A stretch of DNA of 64,000 nucleotides, from positions 1 to 64,000 of the forward strand of contig NZ_VRYE01000038.1 of assembly GCF_008041835.1 (NCBI RefSeq), written 5' to 3'. This document shows, piece by piece, positions 9,157-18,177 of this stretch. Position 1 is the first letter of the stretch; each line of letters starts with the position of its first letter. Below the pieces are notes generated by a model, which worked only from the letters and a program-made list of their open reading frames with translations, ran no database searches and was not told the origin of the DNA. The DNA comes from Ectopseudomonas mendocina. Its GTDB lineage: Bacteria > Pseudomonadota > Gammaproteobacteria > Pseudomonadales > Pseudomonadaceae. The position numbers were made by a program, and so were the translations under genes.

Positions 9157-10038
9157 ATGCACACACCCCAGCACGCCAGGCTGATGCGCCTGGCCACCCG
9201 GGCAGCGCTGACCGTAGCGCTGACCCTGGTACTGGCCAAGGCCATTGCCTGGTGGCTGAGCGGTTCGGTCAGCCTGCTGGCGGGTCTCACCGATTCGCTG
9301 CTCGACAGCGCCGCTTCACTGATCAACCTGATCGCCGTGCACTTCGCCCTGCGCCCGGCCGATGAGGATCACCGCTACGGTCATGGCAAGGCCGAAGCGC
9401 TGGCCGGGCTCGGCCAGGCGCTGTTCATCGGCATCAGTGCCGTGCTCATCGGCCTGCAAGGCGTCGAGCGCCTGCAGTCGCCGCAGCCGCTGGCAGCCGA
9501 GGGTATCGGCATCGCGGTGATGCTGCTGTCGCTGGCGCTGACCGTGGCCCTGCTGGCGTTCCAGCGCAAGGTGGTGCGGGAAACCGGCTCCACGGCCATC
9601 CATGCCGATTCGCTGCACTATCGCTCCGATATTCTCCTCAACAGCAGCATCCTGCTTGCCCTGCTGCTGACCCGCTTCGGCTGGCTGCAGATGGATGCAC
9701 TCTTCGCCATCGGCATTGCCGCCTATATCTTCTGGAGCGCCCTGAGCATCGTGCGCGGCGCGATTGCCGTGCTGATGGATGAGGAACTGCCCGGCGAAAC
9801 CACCCAGCACATGTACGCGCTGGCCACAGCCGTACCGGGCGTGCTCGGCGCCCACGACCTGCGCACGCGCATCTCTGGCACGCGCTGGTTCGTCCAGCTG
9901 CACCTGGAACTGCCGGGCGAGATGAGCCTGTCGCAAGCCCACGCCCATTGCGTCGCCGTGGAAAAGGCCATTCATGATCACTATCCGCGTGCCGAGGTAC
10001 TGGTACACGCCGACCCGCAGGAAGTGATCCAGCACTGA
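9157..10038 (+). CDS. fieF: Cation diffusion facilitator, FieF/YiiP type
   Basis: A 293-residue inner-membrane antiporter that exports divalent metals (Zn2+, Fe2+, Cd2+) in exchange for protons. Six membrane segments precede a cytoplasmic C-terminal domain. The transport-site acids lie in TDSLLDS (TM2) and HADSLHYRSD (TM5); HRYGHGKAEA is the metal-binding loop after TM2; the tail HCVAVEKAIHDHYP holds the His residues of the dimer domain. Only 3 bases separate it from the upstream lipoprotein gene. Metal specificity cannot be fixed from sequence. Confidence 0.92.
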   Translation: MHTPQHARLMRLATRAALTVALTLVLAKAIAWWLSGSVSLLAGLTDSLLDSAASLINLIAVHFALRPADEDHRYGHGKAEALAGLGQALFIGISAVLIGLQGVERLQSPQPLAAEGIGIAVMLLSLALTVALLAFQRKVVRETGSTAIHADSLHYRSDILLNSSILLALLLTRFGWLQMDALFAIGIAAYIFWSALSIVRGAIAVLMDEELPGETTQHMYALATAVPGVLGAHDLRTRISGTRWFVQLHLELPGEMSLSQAHAHCVAVEKAIHDHYPRAEVLVHADPQEVIQH

Positions 10039-10080
10039 CCTGAGCACCCCGGCTTGCGGCCGTCGCAAATGCCAGGCAAG

Positions 10081-10101
10081 AAAAAGGGGCCTTGCGGCCC
10101 C
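10081..10101 (-). terminator. Rho-independent terminator of a minus-strand transcript
   Basis: The stem GGGGCC/GGCCCC with loop TTGC is followed on the minus strand by TTTTTCTT. The U-tract lies on the fieF side, so it ends a transcript coming from the right, where no protein gene lies on that strand. Confidence 0.75.
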
Positions 10102-10290
10102 CTCGGGAAATCTGTCCGGTGCTGGCGATGCTGTCGCCGCTTTCTTCGCCCGCCTGGTTGGGCAGTGCGGACCCGGGTGCCGAGGCGATCCGGTAAGGAT
10201 CGTCGGCGCCGGCTCACCTGGTTGGGCGAGGCCGGAAGGACTTGTCGTCCGGGCCGTGAAACTGAGATAAAGCTTACGCCTGGCACGCCG
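10102..10290 (-). ncRNA. Candidate structured small RNA
   Basis: The gap between fieF and the Lrp gene holds about 190 bases that fold well on the minus strand and end in the terminator at 10081-10101. Stems read by eye (minus strand) are GGAC/GTCC inside GGCC arms, GCCGACGATCC paired with GGATCGCCTCGGC, GTCCG paired with CGGAC enclosing GGCGA/TCGCC, and two copies of the loop segment CCCAACCAGG. An AT-rich block at 10290-10388 could hold the promoter. There is no credible coding frame. It could be an sRNA or a leader without a gene; no named family is recognised. Confidence 0.45.
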
Positions 10291-10388
10291 AAATAAGATT
10301 GCTAATATTGCTTACAAATTTATCAATTGCGCAATTAACACCCAATTAAGCACCATTTAGCGCAATTCATTCTTTAGCCGGTTAGAAA

Positions 10389-10868
10389 ATGGACAAACTC
10401 GACCGTTACGACCTGAATATTCTTGCCGAATTGCAGCGCAACGCTGCCCTGTCCAATCAGGAGCTGGCCGAACGCATCGGCCTGTCACCCTCGCCCTGCT
10501 CGCGGCGGGTCAAGCAACTGGAAGACGACGGCTATATCACCGGCCAGGTGGCCCTGCTGGACCGCAAGAAGCTTGGCCTGAGCCTGACCGCCTACGTGCT
10601 GATCGGTATGGATCGGCACACCCCCGAGCGTTTCGAGCACTTTCAGGACGAGATCCGCAAGTGCCCCGAAGTGCTGGAGTGCTGCCTGGTAACCGGGATG
10701 GATGCCGACTACCAGCTCAAGGTGGTGGTGCCGGATATGGATCATTACCAGAAGCTGCTACTCGGCACCCTGACGCGCATCGACGGGGTTTCCAGCGTGC
10801 GTTCGAGCTTCGTGCTGCAGCAGATTCTGTCCAGCACGCAGTTGCCCTTACAGCATCTGCGCGACTGA
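10389..10868 (+). CDS. Lrp/AsnC family transcriptional regulator
   Basis: A 159-residue regulator. Residues 1-60 form the AsnC-type helix-turn-helix, opening MDKLDRYDLNILAELQRN and with the recognition region GLSPSPCSRRVKQLE. Residues 65-150 form the RAM ligand-binding domain, with the characteristic VTGMDADYQLKVVVPD. Such proteins form octameric rings that respond to amino acids. No amino-acid enzyme is directly divergent from it, so the target is not evident; the upstream neighbour is the candidate sRNA. The ATG at 10389 lies 26 bases after an AT-rich promoter-like block. Confidence 0.92.
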   Translation: MDKLDRYDLNILAELQRNAALSNQELAERIGLSPSPCSRRVKQLEDDGYITGQVALLDRKKLGLSLTAYVLIGMDRHTPERFEHFQDEIRKCPEVLECCLVTGMDADYQLKVVVPDMDHYQKLLLGTLTRIDGVSSVRSSFVLQQILSSTQLPLQHLRD

Positions 10869-10958
10869 AAGTCGCAGGGTGAACCCGATCATGCCGCGCA
10901 CCAGGCCGGGGCGCGTATAATTTGCGCCCTGCGTTTTCCCTGCGAATCACGAGGCACC

Positions 10959-11177
10959 ATGGAAACCGAACAATTCGAAGCCCTGATGATGTACGTCCTG
11001 GTGGGCGGCCTGATACTGTTCATGTTCTTCATCATCTGGGACCTGGCGAAGAAGTCCAAGGCCGGTCGCCTCGGCACCGCCATCCTGTTCCTTGGCCTGG
11101 GGCTGTGCCTGTTCGCCTTCCTGGCCAAGCCGATCATTACCTATATCATCGAGACCGCGCGCGGCATTCACGGCTGA
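10959..11177 (+). CDS. DUF2788 family small membrane protein
   Basis: A 72-residue protein with two hydrophobic helices (about 9-31 and 41-63) separated by a basic loop, AKKSKAGRLG. This matches the small DUF2788 family of Pseudomonas and related bacteria. GAGGCACC precedes the ATG. It lies between an Lrp regulator and a globin gene on the same strand. Function is unknown; an inner-membrane hairpin is the only inference possible. Confidence 0.75.
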   Translation: METEQFEALMMYVLVGGLILFMFFIIWDLAKKSKAGRLGTAILFLGLGLCLFAFLAKPIITYIIETARGIHG

Positions 11178-11243
11178 CCCAGCCAGCGCAATCGATACCT
11201 GACCGCTGTATTCGCGGCCTGCTGCCCTTCCAAGGAGTGACAC

Positions 11244-11636
11244 ATGAGCGCCGTCAATACGGTGATGCAGAGCTACGGCCGCTGCTGCGCCAGCCCGGAT
11301 TTCTTTGACAGTTTCTACCGCCACTTCCTCGCCAGCTCGCCGCTGATTCGCGAGAAGTTCGTCGACACCGACATGAGTGCGCAGAAACAGCTGTTACGCC
11401 AGGGCATTCTCAACCTGGTCATGCACGCCCGGGGCATGCCCGATACCAAGCTGCGCGCCCTGGGTGAATCGCACTCGCGCCAGCGTCTGGACATCCGCCC
11501 CGAGCTCTACGACCTGTGGCTCGACGCGCTGCTGCTGACCATCAGCGAACACGACAAGGAGTGCGACGCGGATGTGCGTCAGGCCTGGCGTGAAGTGCTG
11601 AACAAAGGTATCGCCGTGATCAAGGCCGGTTATTGA
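11244..11636 (+). CDS. Globin family protein
   Basis: A 130-residue single-domain globin. It opens MSAVNTVMQSYGRCCASPDFF, with FYRHFLASSP typical of the A/B helices. A candidate proximal His is in ALGESHSRQRLDIRPE, followed by the C-terminal helix QAWREVLNKGI. Such proteins bind haem and may sense or detoxify O2 or NO. AGGAG lies 7 bases before the ATG. It is monocistronic as far as can be seen and converges with rluE. The haem ligand assignment is by pattern only. Confidence 0.8.
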   Translation: MSAVNTVMQSYGRCCASPDFFDSFYRHFLASSPLIREKFVDTDMSAQKQLLRQGILNLVMHARGMPDTKLRALGESHSRQRLDIRPELYDLWLDALLLTISEHDKECDADVRQAWREVLNKGIAVIKAGY

Positions 11637-11683
11637 CTCAGGTCATGTTCGCCAGGGCCACCCCTGCGACAAAACGCCTGATC

Positions 11684-12304
11684 TCAATCCAGCCTGGCCG
11701 GCACCTCGCGCCACTGCCCCGGCGGCAAGTCATCGAGCCGCCAGGGACCGATGGCCACACGCACCAGACGCAGCGTGGGCAAACCGACCGCAGCGGTCAT
11801 GCGCCGCACCTGACGGTTGCGTCCTTCGCGGATCACTAACTCCAGCCAGCGCGTGGGCACGCTCTTGCGAAAGCGCACCGGCGGATTTCTATCCCACAGT
11901 TGCGGCTCGTCGAGCAGACGCGCTTCGGCCGGCAGGGTCGGGCCGTCATTTAGCGTCACGCCCGCGCGTAACTGCTGCAATTGCTCCTCGCTCGGCTCGC
12001 CCTCGACCTGCACCCAATAGGTCTTCGCCAGCTTGTGCTTCGGATCGGCGATACGCGCCTGCAGACGGCCATCATTGGTCAACAGCAACAAACCCTCGCT
12101 GTCGCGATCCAGGCGCCCGGCCGGATAGACACCGGGCACATCGACGAAATCCTTGAGCGTGGCGCGGCCCTGCTCGTCATTGAACTGGGTGAGCACGTCG
12201 AACGGTTTGTTCAGCAGCAGCAGGCGCGGCTGCGCAGGCGGCGCCTTGGCCACACGACGCGGGGCTGCGGGACGGCGACTGGCAGGAGGACGGGGGCGTG
12301 ACAT
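11684..12304 (-). CDS. rluE: 23S rRNA pseudouridine synthase RluE
   Basis: A 206-residue enzyme of the RsuA/RluB/RluE class that converts one uridine of 23S rRNA to pseudouridine (U2457 in E. coli). The catalytic Asp is in [16 protein letters not shown], followed by the usual [10 protein letters not shown] and the C-terminal [10 protein letters not shown] motif. A basic Pro/Arg-rich tail of about 28 residues precedes the domain and there is no S4 domain, as expected for RluE rather than RluB or RsuA. The ATG at 12304 opens MSRPRPPAS; the longer in-frame start at 12373 would enter the promoter region. Confidence 0.88.
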   Translation of the reverse strand: MSRPRPPASRRPAAPRRVAKAPPAQPRLLLLNKPFDVLTQFNDEQGRATLKDFVDVPGVYPAGRLDRDSEGLLLLTNDGRLQARIADPKHKLAKTYWVQVEGEPSEEQLQQLRAGVTLNDGPTLPAEARLLDEPQLWDRNPPVRFRKSVPTRWLELVIREGRNRQVRRMTAAVGLPTLRLVRVAIGPWRLDDLPPGQWREVPARLD

Positions 12305-12426
12305 GCAACGATCTTCGCTCAGACAGGGCTGCGCAGTGTAACGCACGATAAACGCCACTGATGGTGCTTCCACGCCTGGCCAGAGAGACTAAGCTGCTGG
12401 TCTACCCCTGCACTCAGGAGCCACCG

Positions 12427-13458
12427 ATGAGCAACAACGCCGAACACGCCACCTTCACCGGCTGGGCCGCCACCACGCCCGGGGCGCCATTGGAGCGTAT
12501 GAGCTACGACCCCGGCCCGCTGGGCGCCGAAGACGTCGAGATCGCCGTGGAATACTGCGGTATCTGCCACTCCGACCAGTCGATGATCGACAACGAATGG
12601 GGCAACGCCCGCTATCCCTTCATCCCCGGCCATGAAGTGGTCGGCACCATCGTCCGCCTCGGCGAGCAGGCGCGTGGGCTCAAGCTCGGCCAGCGGGTTG
12701 GCATCGGCTGGTACAAGGGCAGCTGCATGCATTGCGGCTCCTGCATGGAAGGCTCGCACCAGCTGTGTCGCTCGGTGAAACCGACCATCGTCGGCAGCCA
12801 CGGTGGTTTCGCCGACCGCCTGCGCTCGCACTGGGCCTGGGCCGTACCGCTGCCCGACGGCCTCGACCCAGCCCTGGTCGGCCCGCTGTTCTGCGCCGGC
12901 TCGACGGTGTTCAGCCCACTGCTGGAATATGACATCAAGCCCACCGATCGCGTCGGCGTAGTCGGCATCGGCGGCCTCGGTCACCTGGCGCTGCGTTTTC
13001 TCAATGCCTGGGGCTGCGAGGTGACCGCCTTCACCTCGTCGCTGAACAAGCAGGACGAAGCCAAACGCCTGGGCGCGCACAATGTCGTGGCCTCCACCGA
13101 CAGCGCGGCACTGAAGGCAATAGCCGGCACCCTGGATTTTCTGCTGGTGACGGCCAGCGCCGATCTGGACTGGCAGGGGCTGATCGCCACCCTGCGCGGC
13201 AAGGGCCGCCTGCATTTCGTCGGCATCGTCCCCAGCGCCATCCCGGTGCACGTGTTCAACCTGATCCCGCAGCAGAAGAGCCTGTCCGGCTCGCCGGTAG
13301 GCTCGCCGAAAACCATGGCGACCATGCTCGAGTTCTGCGCGCGGCACCAGATTTTGCCGCAGGTCGAGCACTTCCCCATGAGCCAGGTGAACGCGGCCAT
13401 CGACCACCTGCGCAGCGGCAAGGCGCGCTACCGCGTGGTGCTCGACGCCAGCCAATGA
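12427..13458 (+). CDS. ahr: NADPH-dependent aldehyde reductase Ahr-like (zinc MDR)
   Basis: A 343-residue zinc-dependent medium-chain dehydrogenase of the YjgB/Ahr and cinnamyl-alcohol dehydrogenase type. The catalytic zinc site is in CGICHSDQSMID and GHEVVG, the structural zinc Cys cluster is CMHCGSCMEGSHQLC, and the nucleotide fold is GIGGLGHLALRF. These enzymes reduce aldehydes with NADPH. The start at 12427 has GGAG 6-7 bases upstream (AGGAGCCACCG). A REP pair follows the stop. Assignment to Ahr rests on end-to-end resemblance to the E. coli protein from memory; the physiological substrate is open. Confidence 0.85.
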   Translation: MSNNAEHATFTGWAATTPGAPLERMSYDPGPLGAEDVEIAVEYCGICHSDQSMIDNEWGNARYPFIPGHEVVGTIVRLGEQARGLKLGQRVGIGWYKGSCMHCGSCMEGSHQLCRSVKPTIVGSHGGFADRLRSHWAWAVPLPDGLDPALVGPLFCAGSTVFSPLLEYDIKPTDRVGVVGIGGLGHLALRFLNAWGCEVTAFTSSLNKQDEAKRLGAHNVVASTDSAALKAIAGTLDFLLVTASADLDWQGLIATLRGKGRLHFVGIVPSAIPVHVFNLIPQQKSLSGSPVGSPKTMATMLEFCARHQILPQVEHFPMSQVNAAIDHLRSGKARYRVVLDASQ

Positions 13459-13492
13459 CAGCACGGGCGACAGCTATCGGCGTCACTTGAGT

Positions 13493-13553
13493 GTAGGAGC
13501 CGGCTTGCCGGCGATCATAGGCCTGGAAGGATCGCCCGCAAGCGGGCTCCTAC
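13493..13553. repeat. REP inverted pair
   Basis: GTAGGAGCCGGCTTGCCGG on the left is answered by GCAAGCGGGCTCCTAC on the right, forming an imperfect hairpin of about 61 bases after ahr. The same arms recur at 37351-37371 and 58340-58400. These are Pseudomonas extragenic palindromes, likely spread by a RAYT transposase encoded elsewhere. Confidence 0.75.
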
Positions 13554-13677
13554 CCGTCGCGGGTGTTGCGCTCCAGGGATAAATCCGCAGGGTTGAGAAG
13601 CCTTGAGACACGCAGCCGACGGGTATACTCCGCCCCCGTTTGCCTGCCTCGCCTACGTTTTTCAACGGCCTGTTAGC

Positions 13678-14115
13678 ATGCTGATTCTCGACACACCCGC
13701 CGACACCGAACTGCCTGTGCTGGAAGAAATCTGGGAGGCTGCCGTGCGCGCCACCCATCACTTCCTGCCAGCAAACGATCTGCAGGTGATCAAGCCACTG
13801 CTGCGCACACAGTATTATCCGGCCGTGCAATTGACCTGCGCGCGCGATGAGTCAGGGCGAATACTGGGCTTTCTCGGCACCCGCGAAGGCATGGTGGAGA
13901 TGCTCTTCGTCGATCCGGTCTGCCATGGTCAGGGCGTAGGCACGCGACTGATGCGCCATGCCATCGACGAGCTGGGCGCCACCCGCGTCGACGTCAACGA
14001 GCAGAACCCACAGGCCGTGGGTTTCTACCAGCATCTGGGTTTCCTGGTGACCGGCCGCTCGCGCCTGGATGGCGGCGGGCGGCCGTTTCCGATTCTGCAT
14101 CTATCGCTGGGCTAG
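13678..14115 (+). CDS. GNAT family N-acetyltransferase (YjaB-like)
   Basis: A 145-residue GNAT fold. The acetyl-CoA pyrophosphate loop is visible as VCHGQGVGTRLMRHAI (Q-x2-G-x-G-type motif A), preceded by the beta strand MVEMLFVDP and followed by VNEQNPQAVGFYQHLGF (motif B). It should transfer acetyl groups from acetyl-CoA to an amine; the substrate is unknown. Its stop codon overlaps that of the convergent MocR-type gene by 3 bases. Start ATG at 13678; the frame extends upstream to 13603 without family features. Confidence 0.82.
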   Translation: MLILDTPADTELPVLEEIWEAAVRATHHFLPANDLQVIKPLLRTQYYPAVQLTCARDESGRILGFLGTREGMVEMLFVDPVCHGQGVGTRLMRHAIDELGATRVDVNEQNPQAVGFYQHLGFLVTGRSRLDGGGRPFPILHLSLG

Positions 14116-15452
14116 ACAGGCCAGGCCGCCACAATGCCTTCCAACGCCCGCTTGAGTTCGACCCGGCTAACCGCCGCCGCAAGGCTGATACGCACGGCAT
14201 GCCCCGGATTGGCCTCGACCGCGAACACCTCGGCTGGCACCACCTCCACACCGCTGTGCCGACACGCCTCGACCAGCCCCACAGGCGGCGCGCCATCGAG
14301 CCACAGATGCGGCGCCACTGTCCTGCCCTGCGGCATGCGCGGGCCGAGCACGCGCGCGGCCAGGCGCCAGCGCTGTTGCAATTCCTCGATCTGCCAGGCC
14401 AGGCGCTGTTCGGCGATACCGTTTTCGATCCACTCACAGGCCAGCGCCAGACTCAGCGGCGTCACCGCCCAGCGCGTGGCCTGCGCTTCAGGGTCGATGC
14501 GTTCGAGCAGCTCCGGCGCACCCGCGATAAAGCCCAGGCGCAGGCCGGGCGCGACACTCTTGGACAGGCTGCTGATCAGCAGGCAACGCTCCGGCGCCTG
14601 TACTGCCAGCGGCGCCTCGCTGCCGAGCACGCCGTAGACATCGTCCTCGACGATCCACAAGCCACGACGCCGTGCCACCTCGGCAATGGCCGCGCGGCGC
14701 TCAGCATCAAGGCTGGCGCCGGTGGGGTTCTGCAAACAAGGCGTCAGCACCGCCACGCGCGCCCCGGTAGCACGGGCCTGGCGGTCGAGGTCATCGGGCA
14801 GGATGCCGTGTGCGTCCATCGCCACGCCATGCAGCGGCAAACGCAACTGGCGTGCAGCGGCCTTGATCCCCGGCGCGGTATAGCACTCCACCAGAATCGG
14901 CTCGCCCGCTTCGCACAGCGCCAGCAACGCCGCAGACACGCCCTGCTGGGCACCCGCGCTGAGTAGCAGACCGCCCGGCGCCAGCTCCAGGCCGCGCCGA
15001 CGCAGCCAGGTGGCGCCAGCCAGATGCGCACGCTCGACCAAGGCTGCAGATGGGTAGGCCTGCAACACATCCAGCTCACCGCGCGAAATCAGCTCGGCAA
15101 GACTGGCCGACAGGTCGCGATTGTCCGGGTCATGCACCGGCACATTGGTCGACAGGTCGATCAGCTCGCCCTGCGCGGCCGGTTGCTTGAGGCGGAACAG
15201 GCTCGCTTCGCGGCTGCCGGCCAGCACGTAGGTGCCACGTCCGACCTCGCCGGACACCAGATGCCGGCGCGCCGCCTCGCGGTAAGCGAGCATCACCGTG
15301 CTCGGGTTGATCCCCAGCGCCCAGGCCAGACGGCGCTGCGGCGGTAGGCGCTCGCCGGGCTTGAGTTCGCCACGGCCGATGGCCGCCGCGATGGCCTCGA
15401 CCAGCGCCAGGTACGTTGGCAGGGCGCTGCCTTGCAGATCAGGAAGCCACAT
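14112..15452 (-). CDS. MocR-type GntR regulator with aminotransferase domain
   Basis: A 446-residue fusion protein. Residues 1-75 are a GntR winged helix (GERLPPQRRLAWALGI, then NPSTVMLAYREA). Residues 100-440 are a fold-type I PLP-dependent aminotransferase-like domain, with the PLP lysine in SSLSKSVAPGLRLGF. MocR proteins sense amino-acid- or vitamin-B6-type effectors and usually control the divergent gene, here a threonine dehydratase 80 bases away. The shared intergenic region has ATTGT/ACAAT elements that may be its operator. The start at 15452 opens MWLPDLQGSALPTYLALVE, as is usual for the family. Confidence 0.88.
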   Translation of the reverse strand: MWLPDLQGSALPTYLALVEAIAAAIGRGELKPGERLPPQRRLAWALGINPSTVMLAYREAARRHLVSGEVGRGTYVLAGSREASLFRLKQPAAQGELIDLSTNVPVHDPDNRDLSASLAELISRGELDVLQAYPSAALVERAHLAGATWLRRRGLELAPGGLLLSAGAQQGVSAALLALCEAGEPILVECYTAPGIKAAARQLRLPLHGVAMDAHGILPDDLDRQARATGARVAVLTPCLQNPTGASLDAERRAAIAEVARRRGLWIVEDDVYGVLGSEAPLAVQAPERCLLISSLSKSVAPGLRLGFIAGAPELLERIDPEAQATRWAVTPLSLALACEWIENGIAEQRLAWQIEELQQRWRLAARVLGPRMPQGRTVAPHLWLDGAPPVGLVEACRHSGVEVVPAEVFAVEANPGHAVRISLAAAVSRVELKRALEGIVAAWPV

Positions 15453-15532
15453 TGTTTGCCATGCAATATAAAGATTTACCCATACAATGCGCCGCACTAG
15501 CATCCGGGTCAACGCCTCCCGGAGCCTTCGCC

Positions 15533-16504
15533 ATGTTCGACCTCGCCCAACTGCGCCAGAGCGCTGCACTGGTTCACCGCCACATGGCACCGACGCCGCA
15601 ACTGAGCTGGCCGCTGCTGGCGCAGCGCACCGCCTGCGAGGTCTGGGTCAAGCACGAGAACCACGCCCCGACTGCTGCCTTCAAGGTACGCGGCGGACTG
15701 GTCTATATCGATGCCCTGCTGCGCCGCGAGCCGCAGGTGCGCGGGCTGGTCACCGCCACCCGTGGCAATCACGGCCAGAGCCTGGCGCTGGCCGCGCGCC
15801 AGGCCGGCCTAGCGATCCGTATTGTGGTGCCGCACGGCAATGCCCGCGAGAAGAACGCCGCGATGCGCGCCCTCGGCGCCGAGGTGATCGAACATGGCCG
15901 CGACTTCGACGAGGCCCGTGCCGAGGCCGCGCGCATCGCAGAACGCGATGGCCTGCATTGGGTGCCTTCACTGCACGAGGATCTGGTGCGCGGCGTGGCC
16001 ACCTATGCGCTGGAACTGCTGGAAGCGGTACCGAATCTGCGCCGGGTGTACGTGCCCATCGGCCTCGGCTCGGGCATCTGCGGCATGATCCGCACCCGTG
16101 ACCTGCTCGGTCTCGACACCGAGATCATTGGCGTGGTCGCCAGCGGCGCCGACGCCTACGCGCAGAGTTTCGAGCAGGGTCGCCTGGTGCAGACCGAACG
16201 CGCCGACACCCTGGCCGACGGCATGGCCTGCCGCCAGCCGCAGCAGTTGGCACTGGACATGCTGCGTGCCGGCGCTGCACGCATCGTGCGGGTGAGCGAT
16301 GACGAGATCCGCGCGGCCATCCGCGCCTATCACGAAGACACCCACAACCTTGCCGAAGGCGCCGGTGCAGCGGCGCTGGCCGCCCTGATGCAGGAGCGCC
16401 AGCTCAATGCCGGCCAGCGCGTGGCGGTGGTGCTTAGCGGCGCCAACATCGACCGCGCAGCGCTGGCCGAGCTGCTGCGTGACGAAACCCCGGCAGCAGC
16501 CTGA
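15533..16504 (+). CDS. Threonine/serine dehydratase family PLP enzyme
   Basis: A 323-residue fold-type II PLP enzyme that should deaminate threonine or serine to 2-oxoacids, or a related 3-hydroxy amino acid. The PLP lysine lies in AAFKVRGGLVY, the substrate loop is TATRGNHGQS, and the glycine-rich phosphate cup is GLGSGICGM. There is no ACT regulatory domain, so it is a catabolic rather than biosynthetic type. GGAG lies 8-10 bases before the ATG. It is divergent from the MocR-like regulator, which probably controls it. Exact substrate preference cannot be told. Confidence 0.87.
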   Translation: MFDLAQLRQSAALVHRHMAPTPQLSWPLLAQRTACEVWVKHENHAPTAAFKVRGGLVYIDALLRREPQVRGLVTATRGNHGQSLALAARQAGLAIRIVVPHGNAREKNAAMRALGAEVIEHGRDFDEARAEAARIAERDGLHWVPSLHEDLVRGVATYALELLEAVPNLRRVYVPIGLGSGICGMIRTRDLLGLDTEIIGVVASGADAYAQSFEQGRLVQTERADTLADGMACRQPQQLALDMLRAGAARIVRVSDDEIRAAIRAYHEDTHNLAEGAGAAALAALMQERQLNAGQRVAVVLSGANIDRAALAELLRDETPAAA

Positions 16505-16532
16505 GCTACGCCTACCAGCGGTGGCTGAAGGT

Positions 16533-16553
16533 GTAGGGTGCGCTGTGCGCACC
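16533..16553. repeat. Dispersed short repeat, copy 1
   Basis: GTAGGGTGCGCTGTGCGC plus three more bases is repeated exactly, inverted, at 63749-63769. Both copies lie just after a gene end. It is a short palindromic gene-end element. Confidence 0.6.
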
Positions 16554-16608
16554 ACTGGCAAACAGCAACCTGCTGACCCCGTTCAAGCCTTCACCACTGG
16601 ATTGCCCA

Positions 16609-18087
16609 TCAGCGGAACGGCGGCTCGTCGAAGCTGCGCAGCTTGCGCGAGTGCAGCGAGTTGAGCTGGCTGCGCATCAGCTCCAGCGCGGCGATGCCGA
16701 TGTGCAGATGCTGGGTCACCGCACGTTCGTAGAAGGCGCCGGCCGCGCCGGGCAGCTTGATCTCGCTGTGCAGGGGTTTGTCCGATACGCACAGCAGCGT
16801 GCCGTAGGGCACCCGCAGACGATAGCCTTGCGCAGCGATTGTGCCGCTTTCCATGTCCACCGCCACCGCACGCGACAGGTTGATCAGCGGCCGCTCCTGC
16901 GCCCAGCGCAGCTCCCAGTTGCGGTCGTCGTAAGTCAGCACGGTGCCGGTACGCAGGCGCTTCTTCAGCTCATCGCCTTGCTCGCCCGTCACTTGCTTGG
17001 CCGCCTCCTGCAGCGCCTGCTGCACTTCGGCCAGCGCCGGCAGCGGAATGTGCGGCGGCAGTACGCGGTCGAGAATGCCGTCGCGGCGCATGTAGGCGTG
17101 GGCTAACACGTAGTCGCCGATGGTCTGCGACTGACGCAAGCCACCACAGTGGCCGATCATCAGCCAGCAGTGCGGGCGCAGCACGGCGAGGTGGTCGGTG
17201 ATGTTCTTGGCGTTGGACGGGCCGACGCCGATGTTGACCAGGGTGATACCGTGGCCATCGTTGGCCTGCAGGTGGTAGGCCGGCATCTGGTAACGGTGCC
17301 AGACCACATTCTCGATGATCGCCTGCATTTCGCCTTCAGCCATGCCGCGCTCGACCACCACGTTGCCCGGCAGCACCATGCGGGTGAAGCGTGAGTCGTT
17401 CACCAGCATGTCCAGGCCATGGCGGATGAACTGGTCGACGTAGCGGTGGTAGTTGGTCAGCAGGATCCACGGCTGCACATGGCGCCAGTCGCTGCCGGTG
17501 TAGTGCTGGATGCGCTTGAGCGAAAAGTCGGTGCGCGCCGCGTCGAACAGCGCCAGCGGCAGCGGGTCGATATTCTCCCAGTCGTACAGGCCATCGGCGG
17601 TACCGTCGGTGGCGGCGGACAGGTCGGTGCTGGGGAACACGCGCGCCAGCTCGGCGGCAGTCACGCCACTGCCGGCCAGTTCGTCACCACCCTCGACCAC
17701 GTACGGGTAAGGAATGTTCTGCTGACTGCGACCGACCTCGACGCGCAAGGTGAAATCGTTCATCAGCGGGCGCAGCTGCTCCAGCAGGTATTTACGGAAG
17801 GCCGCCGGCTGGGTCACGGTGATGGCGTAGGTGCCTGGCACCTGTACCTTGGCGTAGGCGCGCACGGTGGTCGGCACCTCGCCCTGGCACAGGTAGGTCA
17901 GGCGCAGTTCGGGGTAGCGGAACAGGCAGTGTTCGCTGGCATCCGGGCGGATGCGTTCCCTGAGGTAGCGCTTGAGTGCGTGGCTCAGGGCGCCGGTGGC
18001 TTCCTGATGCAGCGCGGCAAGGCGGTCGACCGCCTCTTCGGGGGTGTTGGCAATGATGAAATCATCGGAGCAGGCTTTCACAGGCAT
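16609..18087 (-). CDS. amn: AMP nucleosidase
   Basis: A 492-residue enzyme that hydrolyses AMP to adenine and ribose 5-phosphate, helping to balance adenylate pools. It has the long N-terminal Amn domain (residues 1-180, starting MPVKACSDDFIIANTPEEAVDRL) and the C-terminal nucleoside phosphorylase-like domain, with ITLVNIGVGPSNAKN, MIGHCGGLR, and the late VDMESGTIAAQGYR followed by SDKPL. The length equals that of usual Pseudomonas Amn. It stands as a single gene between the dehydratase and the cobalamin-controlled permease. Confidence 0.93.
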   Translation of the reverse strand: MPVKACSDDFIIANTPEEAVDRLAALHQEATGALSHALKRYLRERIRPDASEHCLFRYPELRLTYLCQGEVPTTVRAYAKVQVPGTYAITVTQPAAFRKYLLEQLRPLMNDFTLRVEVGRSQQNIPYPYVVEGGDELAGSGVTAAELARVFPSTDLSAATDGTADGLYDWENIDPLPLALFDAARTDFSLKRIQHYTGSDWRHVQPWILLTNYHRYVDQFIRHGLDMLVNDSRFTRMVLPGNVVVERGMAEGEMQAIIENVVWHRYQMPAYHLQANDGHGITLVNIGVGPSNAKNITDHLAVLRPHCWLMIGHCGGLRQSQTIGDYVLAHAYMRRDGILDRVLPPHIPLPALAEVQQALQEAAKQVTGEQGDELKKRLRTGTVLTYDDRNWELRWAQERPLINLSRAVAVDMESGTIAAQGYRLRVPYGTLLCVSDKPLHSEIKLPGAAGAFYERAVTQHLHIGIAALELMRSQLNSLHSRKLRSFDEPPFR

Positions 18088-18177
18088 CTTCCTGGCAGAA
18101 CGAACGCCCCTATCTTGCCTGCATCCTCATGGCAAAACCTAGCGCGGCGACCGAATCAGCGGCCACCGCGCATTGCA

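Noticed and set aside
15453..15532. ATTGT/ACAAT pairs as a defined MocR operator
   Set aside because: Spacing and identity are too loose to claim a site; only mentioned with the regulator gene.
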